64,000 nucleotides of DNA from CAVROP01 sp050008495 (GTDB lineage Bacteria; Acidobacteriota; Terriglobia; UBA7540), in NCBI GenBank assembly GCA_050008495.1, contig JBEKMN010000001.1, positions 124,001 through 188,000 of the forward strand. The letters are read 5' to 3'. Shown here in pieces: positions 1 through 7,750 of the stretch. How positions within the stretch are numbered: the first letter of the stretch is position 1; every line of letters begins with the position of its first letter. The notes below the pieces were generated by a model that did no database searches, was not told the origin of the DNA, and worked only from the letters and a program-made list of their open reading frames with translations. The position numbers and the translations under genes were made by a program.

Positions 1-130
1 TCTTTTTCACAAATACAACTTGGTCTCTCTACCCGTGGTGGATGACAACGGCCATTTGATTGGGGTCGTCACCGCGGACGATGTGTTGGAACTGGTGATC
101 ACCAGGAAACAATTCCGCAGCAGAGGATGA
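1..130 (+). CDS. C-terminal end of a CBS-domain protein (partial, cut by window edge)
   Basis: The window opens inside a reading frame (frame beginning at base 2) that encodes about 42 residues and stops with TGA at 128-130. The residues SLPVVDDNGHLIGVVTADDV are the typical second half of a CBS domain (beta-strand, DDNGxLIGVVT, then DDV helix). The protein ends about 15 residues after the CBS motif, so there is no membrane domain behind it. A complete MgtE magnesium channel would continue with five membrane helices. The next gene, an Nramp-type transporter, starts only 6 bases downstream, so the two are almost certainly co-transcribed. From that context I infer a soluble regulatory partner, possibly an MgtE-N plus CBS protein, but the N-terminal part is outside the window. 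Confidence 0.75.
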   Translation, partial: LFHKYNLVSLPVVDDNGHLIGVVTADDVLELVITRKQFRSRG

Positions 131-136
131 TCTCTC

Positions 137-1402
137 GTGAATCGCGAACGGCTTGGCAAGTACCGCACACGATTGCTGATTTTCCTGGCCGTCCTCGGCC
201 CCGGGATTATCACCGCCAACGTGGACAACGACGCGGGAGGCATTTACACCTACTCCCTTGCCGGAGCGAAATTCGGGTTTACGTTGCTTTGGACGTTGAT
301 TCCTATCACGGTGGCGCTGGTGGTGGTTCAGGAAATCGTGGCGCGCATGGGCGTGGTAACCGGGAAGGGCCTGGCGGACCTGATTCGCGAGGAGTATGGC
401 TTTCGCACCACGTTCATCCTCATGATGATGCTGCTCGCCGCCGACCTTGGCAACACGGTTGCTGAATTTGCGGGGCTCGCCTCCGGCATGTCCGTGTTCG
501 GCGTGACGCGCTACGTGGCAGTTCCGCTCGGCGCCGTGCTGGTCTGGGCGTTGGTCGTCAAGGGCACTTACCGGATTGTGGAGAAAGTCTTTCTGGCAGC
601 TTGCGTGTTTTACGTTGCCTATCCGGTCTCGTGTTTCCTCGCCCACCCCAAGTGGCCGGACGCTGTAATCAGCACCCTGAAACCCTCTTTCGAGTTTAGT
701 GGGGGCTACTTGTACATGCTCGTCGGCGTGGTGGGCACGACCATTGCGCCCTGGATGCAGTTCTATCTTCAAGCGGCGGTGGTGGAAAAGGGCATCAAGG
801 TGAAGGAATACATCTATTCCCGCTGGGATGTGATTGTGGGCTGCATCATCACGGACGTGGTGGCATTTTTCATCATCGTCGCCTGTGCCGCCACCATTTA
901 TCTTAGCGGCCATCGCCAGATCAACGACGCCGGGGATGCGGCGATGGCTCTGCGCCCCCTCGCAGGACACGCGGCCAGCGCGCTGTTTGCTTTCGGACTC
1001 TGCAATGCTTCTCTCTTTTCAGCTTGTATTCTGCCGTTGGCCACCGCTTATTATGTCTGCGAAGGACTCGGCCTGGAAGCGGGCATCAATAAGCGCTTCG
1101 ACGAAGCCCCGACTTTCTACTGGCTCTATACATCGCTGATCGTGGTTGGGGCGCTGGCCGTGATGCTGCTCAGTGAAGCAAAACAGATTCCCATCATCCT
1201 TTTCTCGCAAGTGGCCAACGGCATTCTCCTGCCTTTTGTACTGATCTTCATGCTTCACCTCGTGAACCGCGAGGACCTGATGGGAAAGTACAAGAATTCC
1301 CGCCTGTTCAATTACATCGCCTGGGTGACCTGCGTGGTGATGATCGCCCTGACCCTGTTGCTGGTGGTGAGTACGTTTTTCCCGGATAAACTGCCGGCGT
1401 GA
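137..1402 (+). CDS. Nramp-family divalent metal transporter, variant metal-site motifs
   Basis: 421-residue polytopic membrane protein with GTG start at 137; a GAGG motif lies 10 bases upstream inside the preceding stop region. The N-terminal GPGIITANVD and LAGAKFGFTLLW blocks align with the first Nramp helices, and the length suits an 11-helix LeuT-fold carrier of the inner membrane. The canonical helix-1 motif DPGN reads DAGG here (near residue 36), and the helix-6 motif MPHN reads APWM in the VGTTIAPWMQF segment. The metal-coordinating Asp is kept, but the Asn and the transition-metal-preferring Met are lost. In the family, loss of that Met goes with relaxed or magnesium-type selectivity in Nramp-related Mg transporters. 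A Mg2+ or Mn2+ substrate is therefore plausible, not shown. It is the second gene of an operon with a CBS-domain gene. Confidence 0.85.
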   Translation: MNRERLGKYRTRLLIFLAVLGPGIITANVDNDAGGIYTYSLAGAKFGFTLLWTLIPITVALVVVQEIVARMGVVTGKGLADLIREEYGFRTTFILMMMLLAADLGNTVAEFAGLASGMSVFGVTRYVAVPLGAVLVWALVVKGTYRIVEKVFLAACVFYVAYPVSCFLAHPKWPDAVISTLKPSFEFSGGYLYMLVGVVGTTIAPWMQFYLQAAVVEKGIKVKEYIYSRWDVIVGCIITDVVAFFIIVACAATIYLSGHRQINDAGDAAMALRPLAGHAASALFAFGLCNASLFSACILPLATAYYVCEGLGLEAGINKRFDEAPTFYWLYTSLIVVGALAVMLLSEAKQIPIILFSQVANGILLPFVLIFMLHLVNREDLMGKYKNSRLFNYIAWVTCVVMIALTLLLVVSTFFPDKLPA

Positions 1403-1437
1403 GGACAGCCTCCGAAACTCCTACTGGAGACACCGGC

Positions 1438-1521
1438 TGTCATCCTGAGCGAAGCGAAGGATCTCCGTAGTCTTTGAACCAACACCAACTGCAGAGATCC
1501 TTCGCTTCGCTCAGGATGACA
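1438..1521. repeat. Palindromic repeat, TGAGCGAAGCGAAG family
   Basis: Two inverted arms (TGTCATCCTGAGCGAAGCGA and its complement) enclose about 35 bases of variable sequence. The same palindrome recurs with variations near 3.99, 12.5, 12.9, 14.6, 27.5, 32.1, 61.4 and 63.7 kb, always outside or at the very end of genes. It lies between the convergent Nramp and DUF2254 genes, so the transcript hairpin could act as a bidirectional terminator. The right arm supplies the last codons and stop of the DUF2254 gene. Confidence 0.9.
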
Positions 1522-2872
1522 CTTTTTTGTGTTCGAATTCCAACGAGGGCGGCGCGACAAAGCTCTCCAGCGACGCCAGCCTGACGCGCATCTCTCGTAG
1601 CTCCAACTCTCCAAGCCTCTGTGCGCAGCCTGAGACAATTCTCCTCCCGCGTTCAGCGAGTGTGCGACGGTACTGCTCGTCCGGTGTGCCGACGGCGATA
1701 TCACCGAGCGCGCGCAGCAGGCGCAGGCTGACCGCCATGTCCGTCTGCGAGTAGAGGCGGATTTGCTCGAACCCCGCGTCTACCATCCGGTCGAAGTCGG
1801 TCCACTGAATGCTGACTCGAACCACTCCGGGCGGATCGTAGAGCACAGACTCCGGCAGTTCCCTGGACGCGAAACGGATCAGTATGCGGCTTAATTGGTC
1901 GACGCAGCTTATGGCCGTGCTCGGGTCGTTAACGGCAGGAGAGATGGCTTTGAGCGCGATGTCAACGATTTGCAAAACCCCGAACTCAAGGTCTTGTTGC
2001 AGGGTCCGCGCGGGGCCGAAATCAAACGCTGCGCGGAGGTCCGTAACTCCCTCAGAAGAGAGGCGCTCGCCTTTGTACACCATCAGAAGTGGGATGCCCG
2101 CGGGCACGAATTGTCCGACGCGGCGCAGGACGTGGACTTTGACGCGGTAAGCCTTCGCCCGGGCTACAAGCTGCTCCGTGTCGATAAACCGGATGTAGCC
2201 GGAGGTGTCGCTGAAGACAGTCGTTTCCCAGGCCTCGGGCTTCACCGGATCGTTGTCTGCCATGCGGGTAGGCCGGTGCGGTAGCGGCATCATCTCGTCG
2301 ATCATGGCTTCGGTTTCGGAGGCGATCCTATCCACGATCTGGTTGACGCTGATGGCCTGCGAAATGTGGTGAATGAAGTAGAGCAGCCACGCAACGCAAG
2401 CCAGGGCCAGCAACATCGCGCCCAGCACGGTGGCCACGGGCGCGAAGGGATGAGGCAGGGAGCGCGCCGCGGGAAGCGCCGCCATGCAATAGCAGAAGGT
2501 GCCCAGGAATATGCCCAGTGTCCACTGCGTCACGCGGTCCCGGGCAAAGCTCACGATAATGCGGGGCGAGAACTGCATCGAGGCGAGCGTGAGCGTCATA
2601 AGCAGAATGGCGAAAACGATGGACACTACCGTCATGATCGAAGCAGCGATGGCGGCGAGAATTACCTGGGCCACCTGAGGGTCGGCATGGGAAGGGAAAA
2701 GCGCCTTCGGCACCCAGGCGCTGAAACCGGGAACGGCCTCTTCCCACCACGAAAGGAATGCGCCCGCGCAACCCAGCGCCAGTGCGATGGTCAGCGGGCG
2801 AACCAGGAAGCCGCCACGCAGGTTGTACGTGACATGACGGAACAGTAAGGGCAGTCTTGTGCTTTTGTTCAT
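1511..2872 (-). CDS. DUF2254 family membrane protein
   Basis: 453 residues, ATG at 2872. Four hydrophobic segments fall in the first ~170 residues (about 25-45, 70-95, 115-135, 145-168), followed by a soluble domain. The segment TLASMQFSPRIIVSFARDRV and the later SPAVNDPSTAISCVDQL are signatures of the DUF2254 / COG4325 predicted membrane proteins. Function is unknown for the family. The gene converges on the Nramp transporter. The last residues before the stop (VSS) and the TGA itself are encoded by the arm of a palindromic repeat (1438-1521), so the native 3' end seems to have been overwritten by repeat sequence. Confidence 0.8.
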   Translation of the reverse strand: MNKSTRLPLLFRHVTYNLRGGFLVRPLTIALALGCAGAFLSWWEEAVPGFSAWVPKALFPSHADPQVAQVILAAIAASIMTVVSIVFAILLMTLTLASMQFSPRIIVSFARDRVTQWTLGIFLGTFCYCMAALPAARSLPHPFAPVATVLGAMLLALACVAWLLYFIHHISQAISVNQIVDRIASETEAMIDEMMPLPHRPTRMADNDPVKPEAWETTVFSDTSGYIRFIDTEQLVARAKAYRVKVHVLRRVGQFVPAGIPLLMVYKGERLSSEGVTDLRAAFDFGPARTLQQDLEFGVLQIVDIALKAISPAVNDPSTAISCVDQLSRILIRFASRELPESVLYDPPGVVRVSIQWTDFDRMVDAGFEQIRLYSQTDMAVSLRLLRALGDIAVGTPDEQYRRTLAERGRRIVSGCAQRLGELELREMRVRLASLESFVAPPSLEFEHKKVSS

Positions 2873-2890
2873 GGCAGCAATGAATAGAGT

Positions 2891-3020
2891 CTAAAGGGTA
2901 AAGGTCAAAGGGTAAAGTCTAAAGGTTAAAGGGTAAAGGATGAAGGACAAACGCTGACCGGCTGTCGTAGGGAGGACCAGCCAGTCTTTGGCCTTCATCC
3001 TTTATCCTTTACCCTTTATG
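2891..3020. repeat. Low-complexity inverted repeat of AAAGGGTAAAGG units
   Basis: Several tandem copies of a TAAAGGGTAAAG-like unit (2893-2946) are followed after ~45 bases by the inverse complement (CCTTCATCCTTTATCCTTTACCC, 2993-3016), forming a long imperfect stem. A similar CCTTTACCCCTCACCC tract occurs at 4090-4130. No gene is seen here. The right arm ends about 25 bases before the M50 protease start. Confidence 0.7.
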
Positions 3021-3045
3021 CCCTGCCCTTTTATAATGCCAAGTA

Positions 3046-3966
3046 ATGATAAGCAGACGCCGAGGAATCCACCTGTTCCGTTTCGCGGGGGTGGATGTGT
3101 TCCTGCACTGGTATTGGTTTCTATTTGCAGCGTACGAAATAACCAACCGCGCGAACACCTATTCGTCCCTGGCATGGAATGCGGCGGAGTACCTGGGGCT
3201 GTTTTTCATCGTGCTGCTGCACGAGTACGGCCATGCGCTGGCCTGCCGGCAAGTTGGAGGATCGGCCAACGAGATCATGCTCTGGCCTCTGGGTGGAATG
3301 GCGTATGTAATTCCACCGCTGCGGCCGGGTCCTACTCTCTGGAGCAACGCAGCCGGACCCTTGGTGAATGTGGCGCTGCTTATCGTTCTTGCCCCGGTGG
3401 CGCTAATTCCGGACCGTTTATCTATCCTGGTCGGCAGGGCGCCCAATGTCCAGTCGTTCTTGATGGCACTGATCGGCATTAACTTACTCGTGCTCGCATT
3501 CAATTTGTTGCCCATCTACCCTCTGGATGGCGGCCAGATTCTCCGATGCTTGCTCTGGTTTGCGGTGGGACGGGCCCGCAGCCTTATGGCAGCGGTGCAG
3601 ATTGGATTTGCCGGGGTGTTAGGATTGCTGCTTCTGGCCGCGCACTATCGTTCCATCTGGATTGCCGTTCTCGCCTTATTTGTTTTCGCGAGTTGCTGGG
3701 GGGGATGGCGCGAAGCGCAGATTTTGAAACATTTGGGTGAGTTGCCGCGTCGCGAGGGATTGGCGTGCCCCTCGTGCAAGGCTGCGCCGCCGGTAGGGAA
3801 TTATTGGAAATGCGGCCGCTGTGGAAAGTCCTTTGACACCTTCCGAAGCCGAGCCACCTGCCCAAACTGTGGAGTAGAGTTTCCCTTGACCATGTGCCTT
3901 GATTGCCGCAAGCAGAACCCCTGGAGCGAGTGGGCCGTTCGTGCACCTGCGCCCATTGACGCCTAA
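3046..3966 (+). CDS. Site-2 protease family (M50) zinc metalloprotease with C-terminal zinc ribbons
   Basis: 306 residues, ATG at 3046. The catalytic zinc motif HEYGH lies at residues 59-63 in a hydrophobic helix, and the second metal-ligand motif (NLLPIYPLDGGQ, Asp about residue 160) in another. These are the two hallmarks of SpoIVFB/RseP-type intramembrane proteases. Hydrophobic segments cover residues ~15-35, 48-70, 102-122, 138-160 and 180-215. The C-terminal ~60 residues carry CxxC pairs (CPSC, CGRC, CPNC, CLDC) that look like two zinc ribbons on the cytoplasmic side. No PDZ or CBS domain is present. It probably cleaves a membrane-bound substrate within the bilayer, but no anti-sigma factor lies nearby. 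The tandem zinc ribbons are an unusual tail. Confidence 0.85.
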   Translation: MISRRRGIHLFRFAGVDVFLHWYWFLFAAYEITNRANTYSSLAWNAAEYLGLFFIVLLHEYGHALACRQVGGSANEIMLWPLGGMAYVIPPLRPGPTLWSNAAGPLVNVALLIVLAPVALIPDRLSILVGRAPNVQSFLMALIGINLLVLAFNLLPIYPLDGGQILRCLLWFAVGRARSLMAAVQIGFAGVLGLLLLAAHYRSIWIAVLALFVFASCWGGWREAQILKHLGELPRREGLACPSCKAAPPVGNYWKCGRCGKSFDTFRSRATCPNCGVEFPLTMCLDCRKQNPWSEWAVRAPAPIDA

Positions 3967-3989
3967 GGGGCTGGGGTCCTCTGGACTGG

Positions 3990-4082
3990 GTCATTCCGAG
4001 CGAAGCGAGGAGTCTCGGTCTGATTTTTCTTCCGCCATCTACGCAGCACAGAGCGAGATTCGTCGCTTCGCTCGGAATGACA
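3990..4082. repeat. Palindromic repeat, GTCATTCCGAGCGAAGCGA family
   Basis: Inverted arms at 3990-4010 and 4062-4082 with about 50 bases between. It is a variant of the palindrome family seen at 1438-1521, placed directly after the M50 protease stop. Confidence 0.85.
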
Positions 4083-4138
4083 GCTTTCTACCTTTTACCC
4101 CTCACCCTTCAGCCTTCACCCTTCATCCGTGGACCTTG

Positions 4139-4352
4139 CTATTTTCCCTTTGCCGGAAACGCTTCGTCTAGCTTGAGATTGAGCTCCAGGACGTTTACCC
4201 GAGGCTCACCCAGAAAACCCAAATCTGCGACCTTCGTATTCTGGCTGATAAGTCCCTCCACCTGGCGAAGATCGATGCCTCGCGCCTTGGCAACTCGCGG
4301 CGCCTGCGCATCTGCGGAAGCGGGGCTGATGTCGGGATCGAGTCCGCTGGCG
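4139..4352 (-). pseudogene. Detached 3' fragment of kdpC (second copy)
   Basis: Read on the minus strand this encodes the last ~70 residues of KdpC, from ASGLDPDISPASADAQAPRV to an in-frame TAG at 4139-4141. It matches the C-terminus of the full kdpC gene at 7751-7958. Bases 4267-4352 are identical to 7873-7958 (86 bp). The next ~77 bp carry only five differences. The last ~40 bp diverge, encoding LDEAFPAKGK against LDRQFPQR. Similarity ends abruptly at 4352. There is no start codon or upstream part, so it is not a functional gene. The two copies are direct repeats flanking the restriction-modification genes, which suggests that the module arrived by an event that duplicated or exchanged the kdpC end. 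Confidence 0.92.
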
Positions 4353-4431
4353 TGTTGTCATCAAGACGGAGTGGGCCCTCTTATTGGGCAAGGAAGCTTA
4401 GATGCAGAGACGCAGACTTCTACGCAATGCT

Positions 4432-4455
4432 ACTCGGAGTCTGTAGACTCGGAGT
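4432..4455 (+). promoter_or_regulatory. Candidate C-box operator of the restriction-modification controller
   Basis: Two copies of the palindromic nonamer ACTCGGAGT, separated by six bases (CTGTAG), lie 54 bases upstream of the controller gene. The centre AGTCTGTAGACT is itself an inverted repeat. Paired, spaced ACT-n3-AGT elements with a central TGTA are the known layout of C-protein operators, which autoregulate the C and R genes with delay. No equivalent was seen before the methyltransferase. Confidence 0.75.
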
Positions 4456-4509
4456 GTTCATTCTTGAGAGATTCTTGCGAGAGACTGGCCAGAAGGGGTT
4501 TGAATCGCA

Positions 4510-4767
4510 ATGGGCGACGAGGCGACGGCGCGAAAGCACGTCCGGGATTTAAGGCAGACACTGGCTGAGAATATCCGATTCCTGCGCTCCAAAAAGAACC
4601 TCTCCCAGGAAAAACTAGCTGACCTGTGTGGTCTTCACCGCACCTACGTGGGTTCCGTTGAGCGTTGCGAAAGGAATGTGACCCTTAGCACTCTGGTGGC
4701 GTTTGCGGCCGGTCTGGGTGTCACAGTTCCGGGTCTTCTGACGCGGAAGGATAAACGAGATGCCTGA
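4510..4767 (+). CDS. Restriction-modification controller (C) protein, XRE-type HTH
   Basis: 85 residues with ATG at 4510, preceded by AGAAGGGG ten bases upstream. The sequence has one helix-turn-helix of the XRE/Cro type, from NIRFLRSKKNLSQEKLADLC to LHRTYVGSVERCERNVTL. The LHRTYVxxVERxxRNVxL stretch is diagnostic for controller proteins of type II restriction-modification systems. Such proteins bind as dimers to tandem C-boxes and first activate, then repress, their own promoter. This lets methylation precede restriction after entry into a new host. A fitting operator lies at 4432-4455. The stop overlaps the nuclease start (ATGCCTGA), so the pair is translationally coupled. Confidence 0.9.
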   Translation: MGDEATARKHVRDLRQTLAENIRFLRSKKNLSQEKLADLCGLHRTYVGSVERCERNVTLSTLVAFAAGLGVTVPGLLTRKDKRDA

Positions 4768-5809
4768 GGACACGAATCGGCTGCGGCGTATTGTTTCGGC
4801 CATCTCACGAAGCCACCTTTCGATCTATGACCTGATTAGCAGGGGCTCCAATTTATGGATCCCATCCAAAGACCTCGAGACCCTGCTCAACCAAGGGTTG
4901 AGAGGCATCAGTTTGAGGGGCTACCCGCTTAGAACCCGCTCCAAGGTGGTAAAGATAAAGGTCTGCCAGGCGCTCGGATATCCCGCTCCTTTGTCTTTTG
5001 CAAGGAAGCAGCCGCGTTTCCCCGGCCAGATATTAGACACGTACATTCAAAAGTCCAATAACCTTCAGATTTGGAACGAGGAGTTGGATAGCACACGCAG
5101 GTACGCGATCATCAGGGTCTCGAACACTGACGTCATTGAGGGAGTGAAGGTGGTCCCAGGCGCAACGTTGGCCGCCCTCGTCAGGACGGGGACCCTTACC
5201 CAGAAGTATCAGGCGCGCCTCGAAGTTGGAGATAAACCCACTGAACTCGTATCCCCTACGGACACCGAAAATCTTCAATCGGCGAGGCAGCCCACGGGAT
5301 CGCCAGCCGAGTTCCGCAACAGCCCGACCGACAACCCAACGTCGAAAACCCTATTGCCGATTAGGGAAGTCTTTAGGCGCTTAAGTGTCCTTGTAGGCCA
5401 GACCTTTGTTGACGCTGGATATGACCAGGAACGAAATCGCGGTGCCCAACTCCATAGGCTTGTTTGCCGCCGACTCGGATACACCAGCTACCAAGACGAT
5501 GGCCAATTTCCAGACATTCGAAATCAGCTTCTCGAAATTAAGCTCCAAACATCGCCCACAATAGACCTGGGTCTAGTTCGACCTGATAGCAAGGACCTGC
5601 TAGGTGTGCCCCCATTCGAAGGAAAGAAACTACGGCATTGCGACGTTCGCTATGCGCTTTTCTATGGCCTCAACGATGAAGGGGAAGTAATCCTAACGCG
5701 CTTTTATTTGACCACAGGAGAAGCTTTCTTCACTCGTTTCCCCCAGTTTCAAGGGAAGGTTGTAAATAAGAAACTTCAAATTCCGCTACCTGACAACTTC
5801 TTTGGGTGA
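4760..5809 (+). CDS. Type II restriction endonuclease, PD-(D/E)XK type (putative)
   Basis: 349 residues; the ATG at 4760 overlaps the controller gene's stop by 8 bases. A recognisable nuclease core lies in the C-terminal half: PD at residues 251-252 and EIK at 259-261 (PDIRNQLLEIK), followed by a strand-like segment. The first 200 residues have no feature I recognise and could be the DNA-recognition part. The position between a C protein and a convergent adenine methyltransferase is what supports the restriction role; the recognition sequence cannot be told. Its last 24 bases overlap the methyltransferase tail-to-tail. The three-gene module looks less GC-rich than its neighbours, consistent with recent acquisition. 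Confidence 0.8.
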   Translation: MPEDTNRLRRIVSAISRSHLSIYDLISRGSNLWIPSKDLETLLNQGLRGISLRGYPLRTRSKVVKIKVCQALGYPAPLSFARKQPRFPGQILDTYIQKSNNLQIWNEELDSTRRYAIIRVSNTDVIEGVKVVPGATLAALVRTGTLTQKYQARLEVGDKPTELVSPTDTENLQSARQPTGSPAEFRNSPTDNPTSKTLLPIREVFRRLSVLVGQTFVDAGYDQERNRGAQLHRLVCRRLGYTSYQDDGQFPDIRNQLLEIKLQTSPTIDLGLVRPDSKDLLGVPPFEGKKLRHCDVRYALFYGLNDEGEVILTRFYLTTGEAFFTRFPQFQGKVVNKKLQIPLPDNFFG

Positions 5810-7564
5810 CACGTCGAAAGCCTGCCAAACCATCTTGTCCAGTTCTTGTTCCAAGTGCTCGGCCTCAGGTGACGGTGTCAGGTCGTAGATTTGTTTTGCC
5901 GCAACGATGATTTTTCTCGCCAATGCGTTACTTGGGTTAGGGAGGGGAAATTTCTCGACATATTGAGTCATGAAACGCCGTCGCCCAGCGTACAGCTTGT
6001 TGTGAAACCTGTGATCGTAATACGCTTCAACGAATGTCGAATTGGCAACCGCAAGTGCAAGCCATAGCAAATCAATCTGCTCGGGTCGCTCACAAGCTAG
6101 CCAGTAACAATCTCCATTGACGACGCAACCCTGCAAGTCCATCCAAAACGTGGGTGTCTGTGCGATGTCGCGGAACACGATCTTTGGTTTGGACCAGGAA
6201 TCCGGGTCCTGTGGTACCCAAATTTCAAACCAGGCTCGCCCAGCCTCAGCAACATATCGGCGCCGCTCGAGCAAAGGACGGAACGAATTCAGGTACCGTG
6301 CAGTTTGGGGAAACTCCCCAAGATTCACTGCCGACCGTTTTCCATCTACCGTATGGTGAGGATACACGATTTGTTTTGGGCGCTCGGGGCAGACTGCCCT
6401 GAACCGGCGTGCGATGTGGTGAGTCGCCAGAGGCTTCAATAATTCGGGCCGCTCGGACTCAGGCATATCCTCCCAATCGGACCGGATGAACACGTGATCG
6501 GCCGTCGTCTTTACTCCTACTCGAGTCCTTCCAATGTCTCGAAACGTCCCAGAGGTGTTCGCAGCTACCTTGGAGAGCCATGCATCGGAATCCTCAGTTG
6601 CAATGCGCCACACCTCACCGGGCTTGAGACCGCAATCTAGCCTGCCGCGACGCACGAGGAAACTCTGACCGTCCCGGAGTCTGACAACACCGGTTTTTGA
6701 CAAAGCGGAGACACAGTCCTCGCAAGCAGTGCTACTGTTCGTCCGCTGTGTCGAGTAAATCGAAGTGAATCGAGGACCGGGGGGAAGGAGGCCCTCAGTT
6801 TTCTTCCGAAGAAGTAAAACGGCGGGCAGGACTGCGGCCTCGAAGAGGCGTGTGTCACCTAAATCCCACACATGAAGAACATCGAAGTTGTCGAGGATGC
6901 TCAAACGTACGTCGTGACCGGACTTCGTGGTCATGAAGCGGTTGGAAACGATGATTCCTGCAATCCCGCCTGGTCGAAGGGCCCTGCCCATCCCCAGAAT
7001 GAACGCATAGTACAAGTCCACTCGACCTGACAACCCGAACTCCTGCGCCAGCCGTTGGGCCTGCTTGGCACCCATAACTTGGGTCCGAACGTAGGGTGGG
7101 TTTGCAATGATTAAATCGAACTCCGGCTGGGAGAGCTGCTGGAATAAGCCGCCGTTAGGACTGGCGCCATAGTTTTGAAGCACGAATTCCAAGAAATCAC
7201 CATGCGTGAGAGTGATAGCAGCGCAGGGAAACTCCCTTTGGAGTCGTTGCTTCGCGGCATCAAGGGCCTCACAGGTCGTTTCAAAGCCAAATACCTGAAG
7301 ATTGGTGTGGTGATTCTGCTTCGCAACCTTGAGGATGGAACGAAGGAGCTCGCCATCGCCGACGGCGGGGTCCAGAATCTTAGTGGTATTTCCGGACTGT
7401 TTCTCATCCCTGGCACCATATATCTGCTCAGCCACAAAATCCGCAAGTCCCTCAGGCGTGTAATGCGAACCTGTCGCTTTACGACTCGGCGCCACGGCGG
7501 TTTCAGAGGTTGAGGCTCCCCTGTCGCTATAACTAGCCTTAGAGATCGCAATGTGATCTGTCAA
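5786..7564 (-). CDS. Type II N6-adenine DNA methyltransferase with target-recognition domain
   Basis: 592 residues from a TTG start at 7564. Motif I for S-adenosylmethionine binding is DPAVGDG (residues 65-71) and catalytic motif IV is NPPY (155-158) in LIIANPPYVRTQ, in the order I then IV typical of gamma-class enzymes such as M.TaqI. An N-terminal GSHYTPEGLADFV block and the C-terminal GRRRFMTQYVEKFPLPNP block, typical of TaqI-like specificity domains, support a complete solitary-acting methylase. It protects host sites from the nuclease encoded convergently next door. No better ATG lies near the conserved start of the fold, so TTG is used with moderate certainty. No controller box is seen upstream, so expression may be constitutive. 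Confidence 0.9.
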   Translation of the reverse strand: MTDHIAISKASYSDRGASTSETAVAPSRKATGSHYTPEGLADFVAEQIYGARDEKQSGNTTKILDPAVGDGELLRSILKVAKQNHHTNLQVFGFETTCEALDAAKQRLQREFPCAAITLTHGDFLEFVLQNYGASPNGGLFQQLSQPEFDLIIANPPYVRTQVMGAKQAQRLAQEFGLSGRVDLYYAFILGMGRALRPGGIAGIIVSNRFMTTKSGHDVRLSILDNFDVLHVWDLGDTRLFEAAVLPAVLLLRKKTEGLLPPGPRFTSIYSTQRTNSSTACEDCVSALSKTGVVRLRDGQSFLVRRGRLDCGLKPGEVWRIATEDSDAWLSKVAANTSGTFRDIGRTRVGVKTTADHVFIRSDWEDMPESERPELLKPLATHHIARRFRAVCPERPKQIVYPHHTVDGKRSAVNLGEFPQTARYLNSFRPLLERRRYVAEAGRAWFEIWVPQDPDSWSKPKIVFRDIAQTPTFWMDLQGCVVNGDCYWLACERPEQIDLLWLALAVANSTFVEAYYDHRFHNKLYAGRRRFMTQYVEKFPLPNPSNALARKIIVAAKQIYDLTPSPEAEHLEQELDKMVWQAFDVSPKEVVR

Positions 7565-7750
7565 GGAAGGCTACCCCTTCTGATGCTGACTGGCAACTAA
7601 TTATCATATCGGAAATTCGCTGCGGGAGGATGAGCTTTTTACTGGTTCTTTCCCCACTGCTAGGGCAATCCGGCCTTGGGAAGGACGTTCTCCACACGAT
7701 GCGTTGGCCGGAGGCCAAATACATCACCCGCGCAACGTTCGGGGTGGTAA
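7565..7750. other. Intergenic region upstream of the methyltransferase, right edge of the inserted module
   Basis: About 190 bases between the methyltransferase start and the kdpC stop. It must contain the methyltransferase promoter on the minus strand. No palindromic genome repeat, no C-box and no credible gene are visible. Confidence 0.5.

Noticed and set aside
29..970. Long open frame on the minus strand opposite the Nramp gene
   Set aside because: His/Arg-rich translation with no membrane segment or domain; it is the complement of the clearly conserved transporter frame.
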